Origin: Nocardia sputorum
Lineage (GTDB): Bacteria > Actinomycetota > Actinomycetes > Mycobacteriales > Mycobacteriaceae
DNA length: 64,000 nt
Direction: 5' to 3'
Assembly: GCF_027924405.1 (NCBI RefSeq)
Contig: NZ_AP026978.1
Location: 3,224,001 to 3,288,000 of the forward strand
The notes under the pieces are model-generated. The model saw only the letters and a program-made list of their open reading frames with translations. It was not told the origin of the DNA and did no database searches. The position numbers and the translations under genes were made by a program. This document shows, one piece after another, positions 26,122 to 35,003 of this stretch. Numbering within the stretch: the first letter of the stretch is position 1; each line of letters starts with the position of its first letter.

Positions 26122-27057
26122 GTGGATCCATTGAGCAAACTGCTGGGCGGTATCCGTGCCGAGGGAGCTGTGCTCACCACCGCGGTCCTGGAAGCGCCGT
26201 GGAGCATCCGGTTCGCCGACGAGGCGCCGCTGACCATGGTCACCGTGTTGCGCGGTGGGGGAACACTGCTGCTGCCGGGTGGTCTCGAGCGTCGGATCGC
26301 GGTGGGGGACACCGCGGTAGTGCGGGGCCCGGAGGCGTTCGTCCTTGTCGACCGCGCGGAGACTGTCGGCCTGCCGCACGAGGAATACGAGGTCGCTTGC
26401 TTCGCGCCGGACGCGAAATGCCATCCCGTGCTGGACGGCGGGCGCTGGGGGAGCGACCCCGCCGGTGAGACCGCTCTGATCGTCGGCGCCTATCGGGCGT
26501 CCGGCCGACGCCACGAACGACTGTTGCGCGCGTTACCCCCCGCCCTGGTCGTGTCCGACGATGTGGAGGTGTGCGCGTGGATGGAATCGATCGCCGCGGA
26601 TGCGGCTCGGCGTCCGGCCGGAGCGCAGGCGATGATGGACCGGCTGCTCGACTGGGCGCTGGTGTGCACGCTGCGCGACTGGTTCGACGGACTGGACGCC
26701 GACGCGCCCGGTTGGTATCGCGGGCCGGCCGACCCGGTGGTCGGGCCGGCACTCGAGGCCATGCACGGAAAGCCGGCCGCCGGTTGGACGGTCGCCTCGC
26801 TGGCCGCCACGGCGGGGGTCTCACGGGCACTGTTCGCGCGGCGGTTCTCCGAGGTCATGGGGCAGTCGCCCCTGGCATATCTCACCGAATGCCGGATGGA
26901 TGAGGCGGAGGAACTACTGGCCGACCGGAGTCTCACCGTGGCGCAGGTGGCGAAGGCCGTCGGCTATGCGGACGCCTTCGGGTTCAGCGCGGCGTTCAAG
27001 CGGCATCGGGGTATCCGCCCCAGCGACTTCCGCGCCACCGCCGATCTCGGAGCCTGA
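26122..27057 (+). CDS. AraC-family regulator with N-terminal cupin domain
   Basis: About 311 residues. Residues 1-180 are a cupin of the AraC_binding_2/cupin_6 type (PWSIRFADEAPLTMVTVLRG, GDTAVVRGPEAFVLVDRA). The last 100 residues hold two helix-turn-helix motifs (WTVASLAATAGVSRALFARR, LTVAQVAKAVGYADAFGFSA, AFKRHRGIRPSDFR). The GTG at 26122 is seven bases after TACGCT, so a leaderless transcript is likely. It is divergent from the quinone reductase and is its likely regulator. Confidence 0.88.
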   Translation: MDPLSKLLGGIRAEGAVLTTAVLEAPWSIRFADEAPLTMVTVLRGGGTLLLPGGLERRIAVGDTAVVRGPEAFVLVDRAETVGLPHEEYEVACFAPDAKCHPVLDGGRWGSDPAGETALIVGAYRASGRRHERLLRALPPALVVSDDVEVCAWMESIAADAARRPAGAQAMMDRLLDWALVCTLRDWFDGLDADAPGWYRGPADPVVGPALEAMHGKPAAGWTVASLAATAGVSRALFARRFSEVMGQSPLAYLTECRMDEAEELLADRSLTVAQVAKAVGYADAFGFSAAFKRHRGIRPSDFRATADLGA

Positions 27058-27086
27058 AGCGGCGCCCAGGGCTGGTTCACTACTTG

Positions 27087-27688
27087 TCATCGCAGGGCCG
27101 CCTCGAGTCCCTTGATGAGTTCATCGGCGATCGGGCGGAGCTGCTCCACACGGGCATTCGGATGTCCCTGTACAACCGCCTGGATCAACGTGCCATTGAT
27201 TTCGAGAACGACCGCGAGGTGGCTTCCCCCGTACAGGCCGACACCGAGTTCGGAACCGGCATATCCGGCGATTGTCCCCAAGCCGTTCACCGGCTGATAG
27301 CCCACCGGCGCTTTCCGCGCATCGATCATGTAGGACGCCAATGCCGCAGCGGCCGTATCAGCCTTGGGGCACCCGCCGCGACTTCGACACTCGGCAGCTC
27401 GAGGAGCGCCGACCCGGTGGCGTTCGCGAATGCTTCCGGGTGGTATGAGCAGGTGATGGCGTCGGGCAGGTCGAGCGTATTCACGCTCGGCGCGCGCAGT
27501 GGGAACGGCTGCCCGAATGCCTTCTCGATCGTCGCGAAACTCACCATCGCGCACAACTCTTCGTCGCTCACAGACGCCAGCGACTGGCCGTTCCCCGATA
27601 CGCCCTGCGAGCGCGGCCCCTCCTCGGAATCACCGCAGCCCGCCAACAGGAGGCTTGCCGCCGCCAAGATTCCGACCATGACGCGCAT
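27087..27688 (-). pseudogene. DUF3558-type lipoprotein with a single-base frameshift
   Basis: The ATG at 27688 (AAGGGAAGAG upstream) begins a lipoprotein signal (GILAAASLLLAGC) and a domain like the nocardial/mycobacterial DUF3558 family (LCAMVSFATIEKAFGQPFPL, AITCSYHPEAFANATGSALL). The frame is lost at the G4 run at 27366-27369. One extra base there rejoins the frame that ends at 27087 (KADTAAAALASYMIDARKAP ... EQLRPIADELIKGLEAALR). Total length would be about 200 residues, normal for the family. A sequencing error in the homopolymer is as likely as a true mutation. Confidence 0.7.
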
Positions 27689-28279
27689 CAGGTCTCTTCC
27701 CTTCGTCTCACGCTGGGCGATGCGCGACCGCATCGGTTTTCCGCTGATCTCCCGGCGCCGACGTGGTCGGCCAACGCTGAGTTGACCGACAGTTTTGGCC
27801 GACACACGCTCATTTGGAGGTCGCATCGCGTGCGGCCCATCGTAACCTCCGCCGCGAAGCCGCCAATTAATCTGTGCTGCCCCATATTTCGGGGGCAAAT
27901 CATGGTTTGGCGGTCTCTGCGGCATTTCACCGACGATCCCGTGCGAGTAGGGGCAGCAGCGAGTGGATCGGGTGTGACTGGGACATTTCCGACTGCCCGA
28001 CCTCCTCGAAGGTCGGGTGCCGTTGCCGGGCACGTCAACCGTCAACCCACTGGTGGGTCGAACGTCGATGATGGCCGACGCCTCCGCGCAGTGCGGGTGT
28101 AGCGGTGCAGGGGTGAGGCAGTAGCCGCTGTCGTCGACGAACACGATCGCGGCGGCGGAGTCAGGAGCCAGGCCGCAGTGCTGGCACAGCCATTGCTATT
28201 GAATGGCGGCCAAGACCTCGATAGTCTGGGCCGATGCTGGCCGAGTTCTTCGAAGGCATGGTGTCCGAAAGCAGGGGCC
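27689..28279. other. Intergenic region, no confident gene
   Basis: Nearly 600 bases with only shadow frames. A short frame from ATG 28233 (MLAEFFEGMVSESRGHGHVG) ends within the start of the next gene and may be an alternative or broken N-terminus of it. Base composition is less GC-biased around 27830-27920 than in neighbouring genes, which fits old acquired DNA. Confidence 0.35.
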
Positions 28280-28588
28280 ATGGTCACGTCGGGTGATCTG
28301 CCGGGCCTGGACCTCCCGCATATCGACGCGCACTCCGAATTAGGCGGTCTCGGCGCCGTTGAACTGCACCATCCCACCCAGGACATCGACCAAGACGGTC
28401 TGCTCGACAGCATGACCATCACCGGCGACGATGCCATGCAGGTGTGGACCGACGTCGATCACGACGGCTTCGCCGATCACGTCAAGGTGGTGGAGAAGGA
28501 CGGCGACTACACCGCCTGGGAGTTCCATCGTCACCCGGACGGAACCTCGGAGTGGATTCGCACGGATCAGGGGCGGCTGGGCACGTGA
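28280..28588 (+). CDS. DUF6802-like protein with acidic DxDxDG repeats
   Basis: About 102 residues. Two repeats of Ca-binding-loop style are visible (DIDQDGLLDSMTI and DVDHDGFADHVKVVEKDGDY), followed by YTAWEFHRHPDGTSEWIRTD. Similar small proteins are common in Nocardia and Gordonia with no known function. ATG 28280 has a close-set AGGGG. The start is uncertain (see the region to its left). Confidence 0.55.
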   Translation: MVTSGDLPGLDLPHIDAHSELGGLGAVELHHPTQDIDQDGLLDSMTITGDDAMQVWTDVDHDGFADHVKVVEKDGDYTAWEFHRHPDGTSEWIRTDQGRLGT

Positions 28589-28741
28589 GCGGTGCGGCTT
28601 TCGGGCAGTTGACGTTCGAGAGCACCACCGTGGAACGAACCTTATGAGTCAGCACAGTCGGCAGTGGTTGGATGCGAAAGCTGTAACTGCTCTGCTTGGC
28701 TGCTGATGATGTCGGTCGGTGGGCTGGAGATCGGGGGTTTC

Positions 28742-28830
28742 GTGGCGACGCGGGTGTTCGCGGACGAGGAGTTGGCGCGGGCCGCGGGAGTTTCCTGAGC
28801 AGATCGGGTGGCAAGCCCTCCCGGTGAGGG
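28742..28830 (+). pseudogene. Remnant of a Tn3-family transposase N-terminus
   Basis: One frame reads ATRVFADEELAR; the next frame continues REFPEQIG. Together they resemble the start of the DUF4158 domain of actinobacterial Tn3 transposases, interrupted by a frameshift. The rest of 28589-29061 shows no gene. Confidence 0.4.
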
Positions 28831-29061
28831 AGGGTGCGGCAGCGCCGGGTCGGCCATGTCGGAACTGCGCCGACACTCGATGCGCGAGCCCACGCGGATG
28901 GGTTGTCGACTCGGCGAGATAGCGGCCCCGTCAGCACGTTGCAGCGTCTGAAACAGCTGCCGACTGGTAGTCGGTTCCCTAGAGATCCCATCGGTCTCCG
29001 GTCGGGCGCGGCGGCATCGATCTCGTCGGGGGTGCGGAACCACCCCCGATCCGGTATCCCC

Positions 29062-29268
29062 TCAGCGGCGAAACAGTTCGAACTGATTACCAGTTTGACG
29101 GCAGAACCAGGTCTTACCCAGCCCTTCTTGACCGAATTTAGCCACCCCATTCGCGACACAAGCTCCGTGAGTGGGGTAGTAGCCAACGGTTTCATCAGCC
29201 ACCGCCGTACCAGCCGCGCCGAAGGAGAAGACCGCGATCATTGCCCCACTGATCAGATACTTCGACAT
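29062..29268 (-). CDS. Small secreted protein with two cysteines
   Basis: A 68-residue protein with a signal peptide (YLISGAMIAVFSFGAAGTAV, cleavage likely after AVA) and a mature part of about 43 residues containing two Cys that may pair (YPTHGACVANGVAKF, GKTWFCRQTGNQFELF). TAAAAT lies seven bases before the ATG on the minus strand, suggesting a leaderless transcript. No function is known. Confidence 0.65.
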   Translation of the reverse strand: MSKYLISGAMIAVFSFGAAGTAVADETVGYYPTHGACVANGVAKFGQEGLGKTWFCRQTGNQFELFRR

Positions 29269-29338
29269 GACGGGAATTTTATAGCGTGACACTACTGCGC
29301 CGCTCCTGAAATACGTTGGCCAGGAGCACGTTACGTCG

Positions 29339-29570
29339 GTGTCGAGGACAGGACGGCCAGCCCGGTTGCGGGCGACCTACCACCGCACCCAGGGCGTGCG
29401 GCACATGTTCGGTGCGCTGGACCTGCCCCCTGCGCAGCTGTACTACCGCATCCGCGACCGGAAACGGTGGACGGAGTTCCTGGCGTTCCTCGAGTCCCTG
29501 CGGGCCAGATGGCCGGGTGAGAAGTTCTACCTGATCCTGGACAGCGACTCGGTCCATAAGCGCCGCGAAG
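29339..29570 (+). pseudogene. IS630-family transposase remnant
   Basis: A fragment of the DDE endonuclease domain: RLRATYHRTQGVRHMFGALDL, then YYRIRDRKRWTEFLAFLESL, RARWPGEKFYLILDSDSVHK. The second catalytic Asp region (LILDSDSVHK; usually DNxxxHK) is visible. Both ends are missing and no terminal repeats are seen. Confidence 0.7.
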
Positions 29571-29777
29571 GTGCCGTGATGACGACACTCGAGGCGGTGG
29601 CGCGGAAGAAGGCCGAGGCTTCGATGACGGTGGCTTCGGAGAGGGTGGGGATCCGCAGTGTTGTGCGCCGCAGGCCGGGCAGCACACAGGCCGATGTGAC
29701 AACCCAGCCTTAAGAGCGTCATAAGTTCGACCGACGATCGTGACAGCGTAGGAACGCAGCAGACGAATGGATCCCCG

Positions 29778-30485
29778 ATGTCACACACCGAACACCCCTA
29801 CAGCCCACAGCCGGGGCATGCTGTCACGCCGCAGATGGCGGCGCCCGGTGCATCGCGCCGCCGACTATGGATCATCCTGCTGATCCTGGGACTGGCATTC
29901 ACCACTGCCGCAGCGGGCGCCTTTATCGCACTGCACTCGGCCAAAACCGGCAAACTCCCCTGGACGAGGTGGACCTACGCCGCCGAAAAAGCCACGGATC
30001 CGTGCTCTCTCATCGACGGCTCGGTGCTACAACAATGGACCGGCGACAGTAGGACCGCACGAGATAACTCTCTGGTCGACACATCGTGCACCGAATCGAG
30101 CGCTCCGCCCGGCTCGGCTCGATCGGCATCGATCTCCGTCGACGCCTCGGTCGAGCCCGCCCAATGGAAAGCCCGCATCGCCTATGAGGCCGCGAGAGAC
30201 TTCTGGACACGGAAGACCGACATCACCGAGACCACTTCTCACGGTGACCTGCCGAATTTCGGGCAAGAGGCGTACTTCGGGCGCGAGGTCATCAGGCACG
30301 GCGGGACTACCTGGATCAACTATGAGGTCGGCGTCCTCGATGACAACCTCGCAATCGAGGTGACCATCCGCGCCCGATTCGACGACGACAAGGGCGCCGC
30401 ACCCGAAACTCCCGCAGACCTCGACGACATCCAGCGCATCACCGAACAGCAGACCCGCCGCGCGATGGACCAACTCCGGCGGTAA
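29778..30485 (+). CDS. Membrane-anchored protein with DUF3558-like extracytoplasmic domain
   Basis: About 235 residues: a Pro-rich cytoplasmic tail, one membrane helix (LWIILLILGLAFTTAAAGAF, residues 29-48), then an extracytoplasmic domain opening with DPCSLIDGSVLQQWTG and a second Cys (DTSCTESS). The layout matches the adjacent pair at 36.3-37.7 kb. Such domains occur in mycobacterial and nocardial surface proteins of unknown role. Confidence 0.65.
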   Translation: MSHTEHPYSPQPGHAVTPQMAAPGASRRRLWIILLILGLAFTTAAAGAFIALHSAKTGKLPWTRWTYAAEKATDPCSLIDGSVLQQWTGDSRTARDNSLVDTSCTESSAPPGSARSASISVDASVEPAQWKARIAYEAARDFWTRKTDITETTSHGDLPNFGQEAYFGREVIRHGGTTWINYEVGVLDDNLAIEVTIRARFDDDKGAAPETPADLDDIQRITEQQTRRAMDQLRR

Positions 30486-30934
30486 GGGGCGGCCGGGCGG
30501 ATCCGCGAACTCCCGTACTGCCGACGCTTCCTACGCACAACGGTAAAAAGGCAATTCGTATACGCAGCTGTGGCGTGAAGTCCGGAATCGAGTCGTCCAC
30601 TCGCATGCTGCTCGGCTGATCAGCCGCACATCGATGACTTCCTGTAATCCCGGCCACCCCCCGGCCAAGCAGTTGTCGGACGTGCAGACCTGACCGGGTT
30701 CGCCAGCCACCGGGCCCGGTCAACCACACAGTGTTCGGCCATGTTGTTGTCGTGGTGGTGGTCGGAGCATGATCAGAACAGTTGGACGAACCGGTACCGG
30801 CGGGTTTGCCCGCCAGTACCGGTGTCATCGACCACGTTCAACAGCATTCGCTGCCCGGCAGTTCGCCGGCGAGGCTCAGCGCCTCGGCGATCTCGGCATA
30901 GGCTGGCCCCGGGGGGAGCGACCGAAAACCGGCG
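30486..30934. other. Intergenic region, no gene seen
   Basis: About 450 bases of shadow frames only. The hairpin at 30791-30822 is the only structured element noticed. Confidence 0.35.
30791..30822. terminator. Hairpin, possible terminator of the helicase gene
   Basis: A 14-base inverted repeat with one mismatch (30791-30804 and 30809-30822) around a TTTG loop. It lies 113 bases beyond the helicase stop on the minus strand. Confidence 0.45.
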
Positions 30935-32335
30935 CTATGCGGCCGTTCCGCGCGTGGAGTGAGCGCGCGTCTTGGCGCGCGCCTGTCCTTGCGCCGCGCT
31001 GCCGTTGCGACGGCTGCTGCCTTGGCGCGTTCCGCCACTGCCCCTGCGCGTTCCGCCATTGCTTTGGCGCGATCCGCCGCTGCTACGGTACGGTCCGCCG
31101 CTGCTACGACGGTCGTCTTCACGTGCCGCCCGCTCACTGTAGGAGGGCGCGACGAATGGGGCGATCGCGCCGACGAGCTCGGCCACCACGGGCGAATCGG
31201 CGGTGACTCGTTGCGGGGTCACAGTGATCTTGGCCTTGCGCATGAGGTCGGCCAGGTCGCGTCGTTCGCCGGGCAGCACCAGGGTGATCACTTCACCGGA
31301 GTTGCCTGCCCGCGCGGTGCGGCCCGAGCGGTGCAGGTACGCCTTGTGTTCGGCGGGCGGATCAACGTGCACGACCAGCTCGACACCGTCGACATGCACG
31401 CCGCGGGCGGCCACATCGGTCGCCACCAGCACCAGGGCATCACCGGCGGCGAAGACCGCGAGGTTGCGGTCGCGGGCGCTCTGCGAGAGATTGCCGTGCA
31501 GATCGACGGCCGGAATTCCGGCGAGGGTCAGTTGCTTGGCCAGTTTGCGAGCCTGATGTTTTGTGCGCATGAAGAGGATTCGCCGACCCGAACCCGAGGC
31601 GAGCCGGTGTACGACCTCGCGCTTGGCTTCGACGCTCGCAGTTTCGAAGACGTGATGGGTCATGGCGGCGACCGGGGAGTTCGCCTCATCCACGGAATGC
31701 AGCTTGGCATCCGGCAGGAAGCGGCTGACCAGCTTGTTGACGCCATTATCCAGGGTGGCCGAGAACAGCAGGCGCTGACCGTCATTCGGGGTGGCCGCGA
31801 GAATGCGGGTCACGCCTGGCAGGAACCCGAGGTCGGCCATGTGGTCGGCCTCATCGATCACGGTGACCTCGACGGCATCCAGGGAGATCAGACGTTGGTT
31901 CATCAGATCCTCGAGCCGGCCGGGGCAGGCGACGACAATGTCGACCCCGGCGCGCAGCGCCCGGACCTGGCGGTTCTGCGGGACCCCACCGAAAATCGTG
32001 GTGACGGTCATGCGATAGGCCGCGGCGAGGGGTTCGAGCGCGGACGTGATCTGGGTGGCCAATTCCCGAGTCGGCGCCAGCACCAGGCCGGTCGGGCGGC
32101 TCGGTGCGCGCCTACCGGCGAGACCGCGGCCGAGTCGGTCGACCATGGGGATGGCGAAGGCGAGCGTCTTGCCGCTGCCGGTCCGGCCACGGCCCAGCAC
32201 GTCGCGTCCGGCCAGCGAATCGGGCAGGGTGTCGGTCTGGATCGGAAAAGGTTCGGTGATCTTGGCGCGAGTCAACGCCTTCACCAGCGGTGCGCTCACG
32301 CCGAGCGCGGTGAAAGAGATGTCAGCAGAACTCAT
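30935..32335 (-). CDS. DEAD-box ATP-dependent RNA helicase (RhlE-like)
   Basis: About 466 residues. Motifs in order: Q motif (EPFPIQTDTLPDSLAG), Walker A GRTGSGKT, PTRELATQ, GG and TPGR-like CPGRLEDL, DEAD (VIDEADHMADLGF), SAT (LLFSATLD), ARGVHVDGVELVVHVDPP and HRSGRTARAG. It would unwind RNA in ribosome assembly, decay or cold adaptation. After residue 395 a basic, glycine-rich tail carries heptapeptide repeats. The 450 bases upstream contain no gene and could include a long 5' leader. Confidence 0.93.
   Translation of the reverse strand: MSSADISFTALGVSAPLVKALTRAKITEPFPIQTDTLPDSLAGRDVLGRGRTGSGKTLAFAIPMVDRLGRGLAGRRAPSRPTGLVLAPTRELATQITSALEPLAAAYRMTVTTIFGGVPQNRQVRALRAGVDIVVACPGRLEDLMNQRLISLDAVEVTVIDEADHMADLGFLPGVTRILAATPNDGQRLLFSATLDNGVNKLVSRFLPDAKLHSVDEANSPVAAMTHHVFETASVEAKREVVHRLASGSGRRILFMRTKHQARKLAKQLTLAGIPAVDLHGNLSQSARDRNLAVFAAGDALVLVATDVAARGVHVDGVELVVHVDPPAEHKAYLHRSGRTARAGNSGEVITLVLPGERRDLADLMRKAKITVTPQRVTADSPVVAELVGAIAPFVAPSYSERAAREDDRRSSGGPYRSSGGSRQSNGGTRRGSGGTRQGSSRRNGSAAQGQARAKTRAHSTRGTAA
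31010..31110 (-). repeat. 21-bp tandem repeat encoding the helicase tail
   Basis: TCCGCC recurs at 31031, 31052, 31073 and 31094, a 21-base period. It encodes a heptad of the form GG-(P/S/T)-x-R/Q-x-(S/N), a basic RGG-like tail that probably adds RNA affinity. Copy number may vary between strains. Confidence 0.7.
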
Positions 32336-32790
32336 AGGTGTTGCGGTGCCTTTCGGACATCAGGTGGTGCCCGAGCCGTCTGTGGACCTTCCGGGTCCGC
32401 GCCGGGGGCACGAAGTGGCGAGATTGCCGATGGGCAAAATCGATCGCCGTAAGAAGAGCGGATGCGGCAAGCGCTGGTTGCGAAGCGAATGCGATCTACG
32501 ACGCTTGGCGTGACATGTCACGCACTTGATCAACAATAGCCTGTGATGGGCGGTTCGTACTCATCGGGTGAGGTTTCTCGCTTCCGGCCGGGGCTGGGTC
32601 GGCAGGTTCGTGTTCGAAATCTGCACCCGCGATCAGCTCCCGAGGCCCCGCATGACGCCCTTGCCGTCGCCGAGTGCGAGCCGATCTTCCTCGACAAGGC
32701 TTCCAGCAAGCTCGCCTCTCGTCCGGAACTCGGACAAGGCGCTGGTGGTGGCCACTCTTGATTCCGGGGGGGTGTTGACTGCCGCTCGGG
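32336..32790. other. Intergenic region between helicase and TetR genes, no gene seen
   Basis: No supported gene. The left part should hold the helicase promoter and leader. A 27-codon basic frame at 32429-32512 on the plus strand has no ribosome binding site and is not annotated. Confidence 0.35.
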
Positions 32791-33396
32791 TCAATGGCGC
32801 GCCGGTTCGATGTCGAGCGCGCGTTGAAGCTGGCTTGCCCACCAGCGCAGGTGAGCGGTCGAGTCTTGCGCTGCCGCGCCGGTGAGGCCGGCGCTCCGGC
32901 GGAAATCGCTGCCGTAGAGGGGCTCGGTTGCCATCGCCTGGTGGAGGGCGGCGACCGCGAGTCGTGTCTCGTCGAGGGAACTTCCGGGAGGCCGACTCCG
33001 ATGCAGGGCGTCGACGACCGGGTCGAGCATGCCGCCACCGGGGTCGCGCCAACCCGCCGCGCGCAGCGCCACCGCGAGTTCGCCATAGCCGCCCCGATAC
33101 ACGGACTCGAGCGATTCGACGAGCTCGAGGACATCGGTGCCGTGCTCCAGCCATGCGGCGATGACGTCGTGGAGCGCGGCTCGAAGCCGGCGTCCACCAT
33201 GGCGAAGGAGTTCGGCGAGCAGCTTCTCGCGATTGCCGAAGTGATGCGAGACGCCGGCGTCGGTCATGCCGACCCGCGCTGCCACTGCGCGCACCTGTAC
33301 AGCGGGGACGCCTCCCTCGGCCAGCAGCGAAGCCGCGGCATCGAGGATCAACCGACGGGCTTCGTCCGGTGGTCTGCGCGTTCTCGAATTGGTCAC
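32791..33396 (-). CDS. TetR-family transcriptional regulator
   Basis: About 201 residues. The N-terminal helix-turn-helix is clear (ARRLILDAAASLLAEGGVPA, VRAVAARVGMTDAGVSHHFG, NREKLLAELLRHG); the remainder is the ligand domain. TAAGAT lies six bases before the GTG, so translation is probably leaderless. It is divergent from the hydrolase fusion gene and two matching palindromes lie between them. Confidence 0.9.
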   Translation of the reverse strand: MTNSRTRRPPDEARRLILDAAASLLAEGGVPAVQVRAVAARVGMTDAGVSHHFGNREKLLAELLRHGGRRLRAALHDVIAAWLEHGTDVLELVESLESVYRGGYGELAVALRAAGWRDPGGGMLDPVVDALHRSRPPGSSLDETRLAVAALHQAMATEPLYGSDFRRSAGLTGAAAQDSTAHLRWWASQLQRALDIEPARH

Positions 33397-33407
33397 CTCG
33401 GAATCTT

Positions 33408-33460
33408 ACCTTGACTAGCCAAGGTGTCGCTGAGTATCGTTACCTTGATGACTCAAGGTA
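33408..33460. promoter_or_regulatory. Two TetR operators in a divergent promoter
   Basis: ACCTTG-ACTAGC-CAAGGT (33408-33425) and TACCTTG-ATGACT-CAAGGTA (33441-33460) share the pattern CCTTG-N6-CAAGG; centres are 34 bases apart. The left site covers the hydrolase -35 (TTGACT 33411-33416), which is 18 bases from TATCGT (33435-33440); the right site covers the expected transcription start. The left site also covers the region just upstream of the tetR -10. Confidence 0.7.
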
Positions 33461-33532
33461 GATCGGAGAGGGTACGTTGATGGTCGAAATCATGGTGCTG
33501 AGAAGGGGATTCGGCACGGAGGTGAATCAGCG

Positions 33533-34762
33533 ATGACAGACATGACCCTCACCCTCCCCGACGTCACACTTCGAGCCACGGTGACCGGCGCGGGCCCCAC
33601 GGTTCTGCTGCTTCACGCGGGCCGAGAGCGTCGCGACGTCTGGGCACCGGTCACGGCGGGGATGACCGTGTGCGGACTGCGGACGGTGGCCTACGATCTG
33701 CGCGGGCACGGCGAGAGCTCCGGGCGGGCGACTACATTGCGGGCGATCGCCGACGACGTGGTCGAGATGGTGGTTCGCGAACCGGCGCCTATCGTCGTGG
33801 TGGGCGCCTCCCTCGGAGGGCTCGCCGCCGTCGCCGCCCTCGCGGAGCCGTCCGTCGCGCAGCGTGTCGCCGGCCTCGTGCTCGTGGACGTCGTCCCCGA
33901 TATCGATGCGGATCGCGCCCGGCGCTGGCTCGACGACCACGGACTCCTCGCCCGCGAGACCGAGCTCACCGACGACATTCTCGCGTCCCGCTCCGAACTC
34001 CATGCGATCATCGCGGCATCGGACCTGCCCATCCTGCTCGTGCGGGGAGGACCGCGGTCTCCGCTCGGCGACGCCGACGTGGACCGGCTACGCATGGCCA
34101 ACCGGCGTGTCACCGTTACCCGCGTACCGGACGCCGGGCACCTGATCGCTCGCGACGCCCCGGCGGAACTCGCGCGCATCGTTTCGGCGCACGCCACCAA
34201 GTGGCTCGGAACCGACGACGTCGTCCGCCGCGCGTTCGAGCTACAGCGCGCGCTCGGCGCCGAACAGATCGATCATCCAGGGGGGACCCTGTTCGAGCAC
34301 CTTCGCCGGGTGCACGCCCTCACGGTCGAATGGAACTCGGCGCCACGAACCCGGCTGGCGTCGATCTGCCACGCGTCATTCGGCACCGATGGGTTGCCGC
34401 ATGCCCTGCTGCCGAGCACGGATCGCCGGCGGCTGGATCACGTCATCGGCCCCGACGCGGCGGCGCTGGTGTACCTCTACGGCGCATGCGATCGCTCGCG
34501 CACCTACCGCGAGCTCGGCCGACGGCCCTTGCCCGTGACCGACAGGTTCAACGGCGGCTCGAAGACGATCGGAGGAACGGAACTCCGTGATTTCGCCGTC
34601 CTGACCATCGCGAACGAGCTCGACGTCGCCCGCCACGCCCGGCTGGCACCCTCGATTCGCAGCGATATCCGTGACCTCGTCGCCGCGCTGGCCGCGTACG
34701 CGCCGGCCGAGGCGGCGGTAGCGCTCGCCGATGAAGCGCTCGCTCGAGCGAGCACCGAGTGA
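33533..34762 (+). CDS. Alpha/beta hydrolase fused to a DUF6817-like domain
   Basis: A 409-residue two-domain protein. Residues 1-220 are an alpha/beta hydrolase: oxyanion region LLLHAGRERRDVW, GHGESSGRATT, nucleophile elbow VVGASLGGLAA (Ser), Asp in LLVRGGPRSPLGDADVDR, His in VPDAGHLIARDAP. From about residue 230 a second, HD-like helical domain follows (IDHPGGTLFEHLRRVHALTV, LASICHASFGTDGLPHALLP) as in DUF6817 proteins. GGAGGTG precedes the ATG. Expression is probably controlled by the divergent TetR. The substrate is unknown. Confidence 0.8.
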   Translation: MTDMTLTLPDVTLRATVTGAGPTVLLLHAGRERRDVWAPVTAGMTVCGLRTVAYDLRGHGESSGRATTLRAIADDVVEMVVREPAPIVVVGASLGGLAAVAALAEPSVAQRVAGLVLVDVVPDIDADRARRWLDDHGLLARETELTDDILASRSELHAIIAASDLPILLVRGGPRSPLGDADVDRLRMANRRVTVTRVPDAGHLIARDAPAELARIVSAHATKWLGTDDVVRRAFELQRALGAEQIDHPGGTLFEHLRRVHALTVEWNSAPRTRLASICHASFGTDGLPHALLPSTDRRRLDHVIGPDAAALVYLYGACDRSRTYRELGRRPLPVTDRFNGGSKTIGGTELRDFAVLTIANELDVARHARLAPSIRSDIRDLVAALAAYAPAEAAVALADEALARASTE

Positions 34763-34838
34763 GCCCACCGTGGAGCAGGAGACGAGATTCCGCGTCGGGC
34801 AGCAGCGTTCTTCGCCCGTGAATTGCCCCCAACTGAGC

Positions 34839-35003
34839 TATCCCCTGGTCCTCGAGGACTGCTATTCCAACCGGATCGTCGGCTACTCCATCAACGACCG
34901 CATGACCGCCGCACTCGCGGTGTCGGTACTGCGGAGCGCGGTTGCGCTGCGTGTACCGGCCGGCACCATTGTGCATTCGGATCGCAGTAGCCAGTTCCGG
35001 TGA
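34839..35003 (+). pseudogene. IS3-family transposase (rve integrase core) remnant
   Basis: LVLEDCYSNRIVGYSINDRM, then TAALAVSVLRSAVA and GTIVHSDRSSQFR are the middle of an IS3-type OrfB integrase domain, including the HSDRxSQ motif. It ends at a stop directly after the motif and has no upstream part. Confidence 0.75.

Noticed and set aside
31010..31110. CRISPR-like regular repeats
   Set aside because: The 21-bp units are inside the helicase frame, have no spacers, and encode a heptapeptide tail.
32429..32512. 27-codon basic frame (MGKIDRRKKSGCGKRW)
   Set aside because: No ribosome binding site, no known family, and it lies in the upstream region of the helicase; chance is more likely.
34731..35003. 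Complete small transposase gene
   Set aside because: Only the middle of an IS3 integrase domain is present; no upstream catalytic part or terminal repeats.
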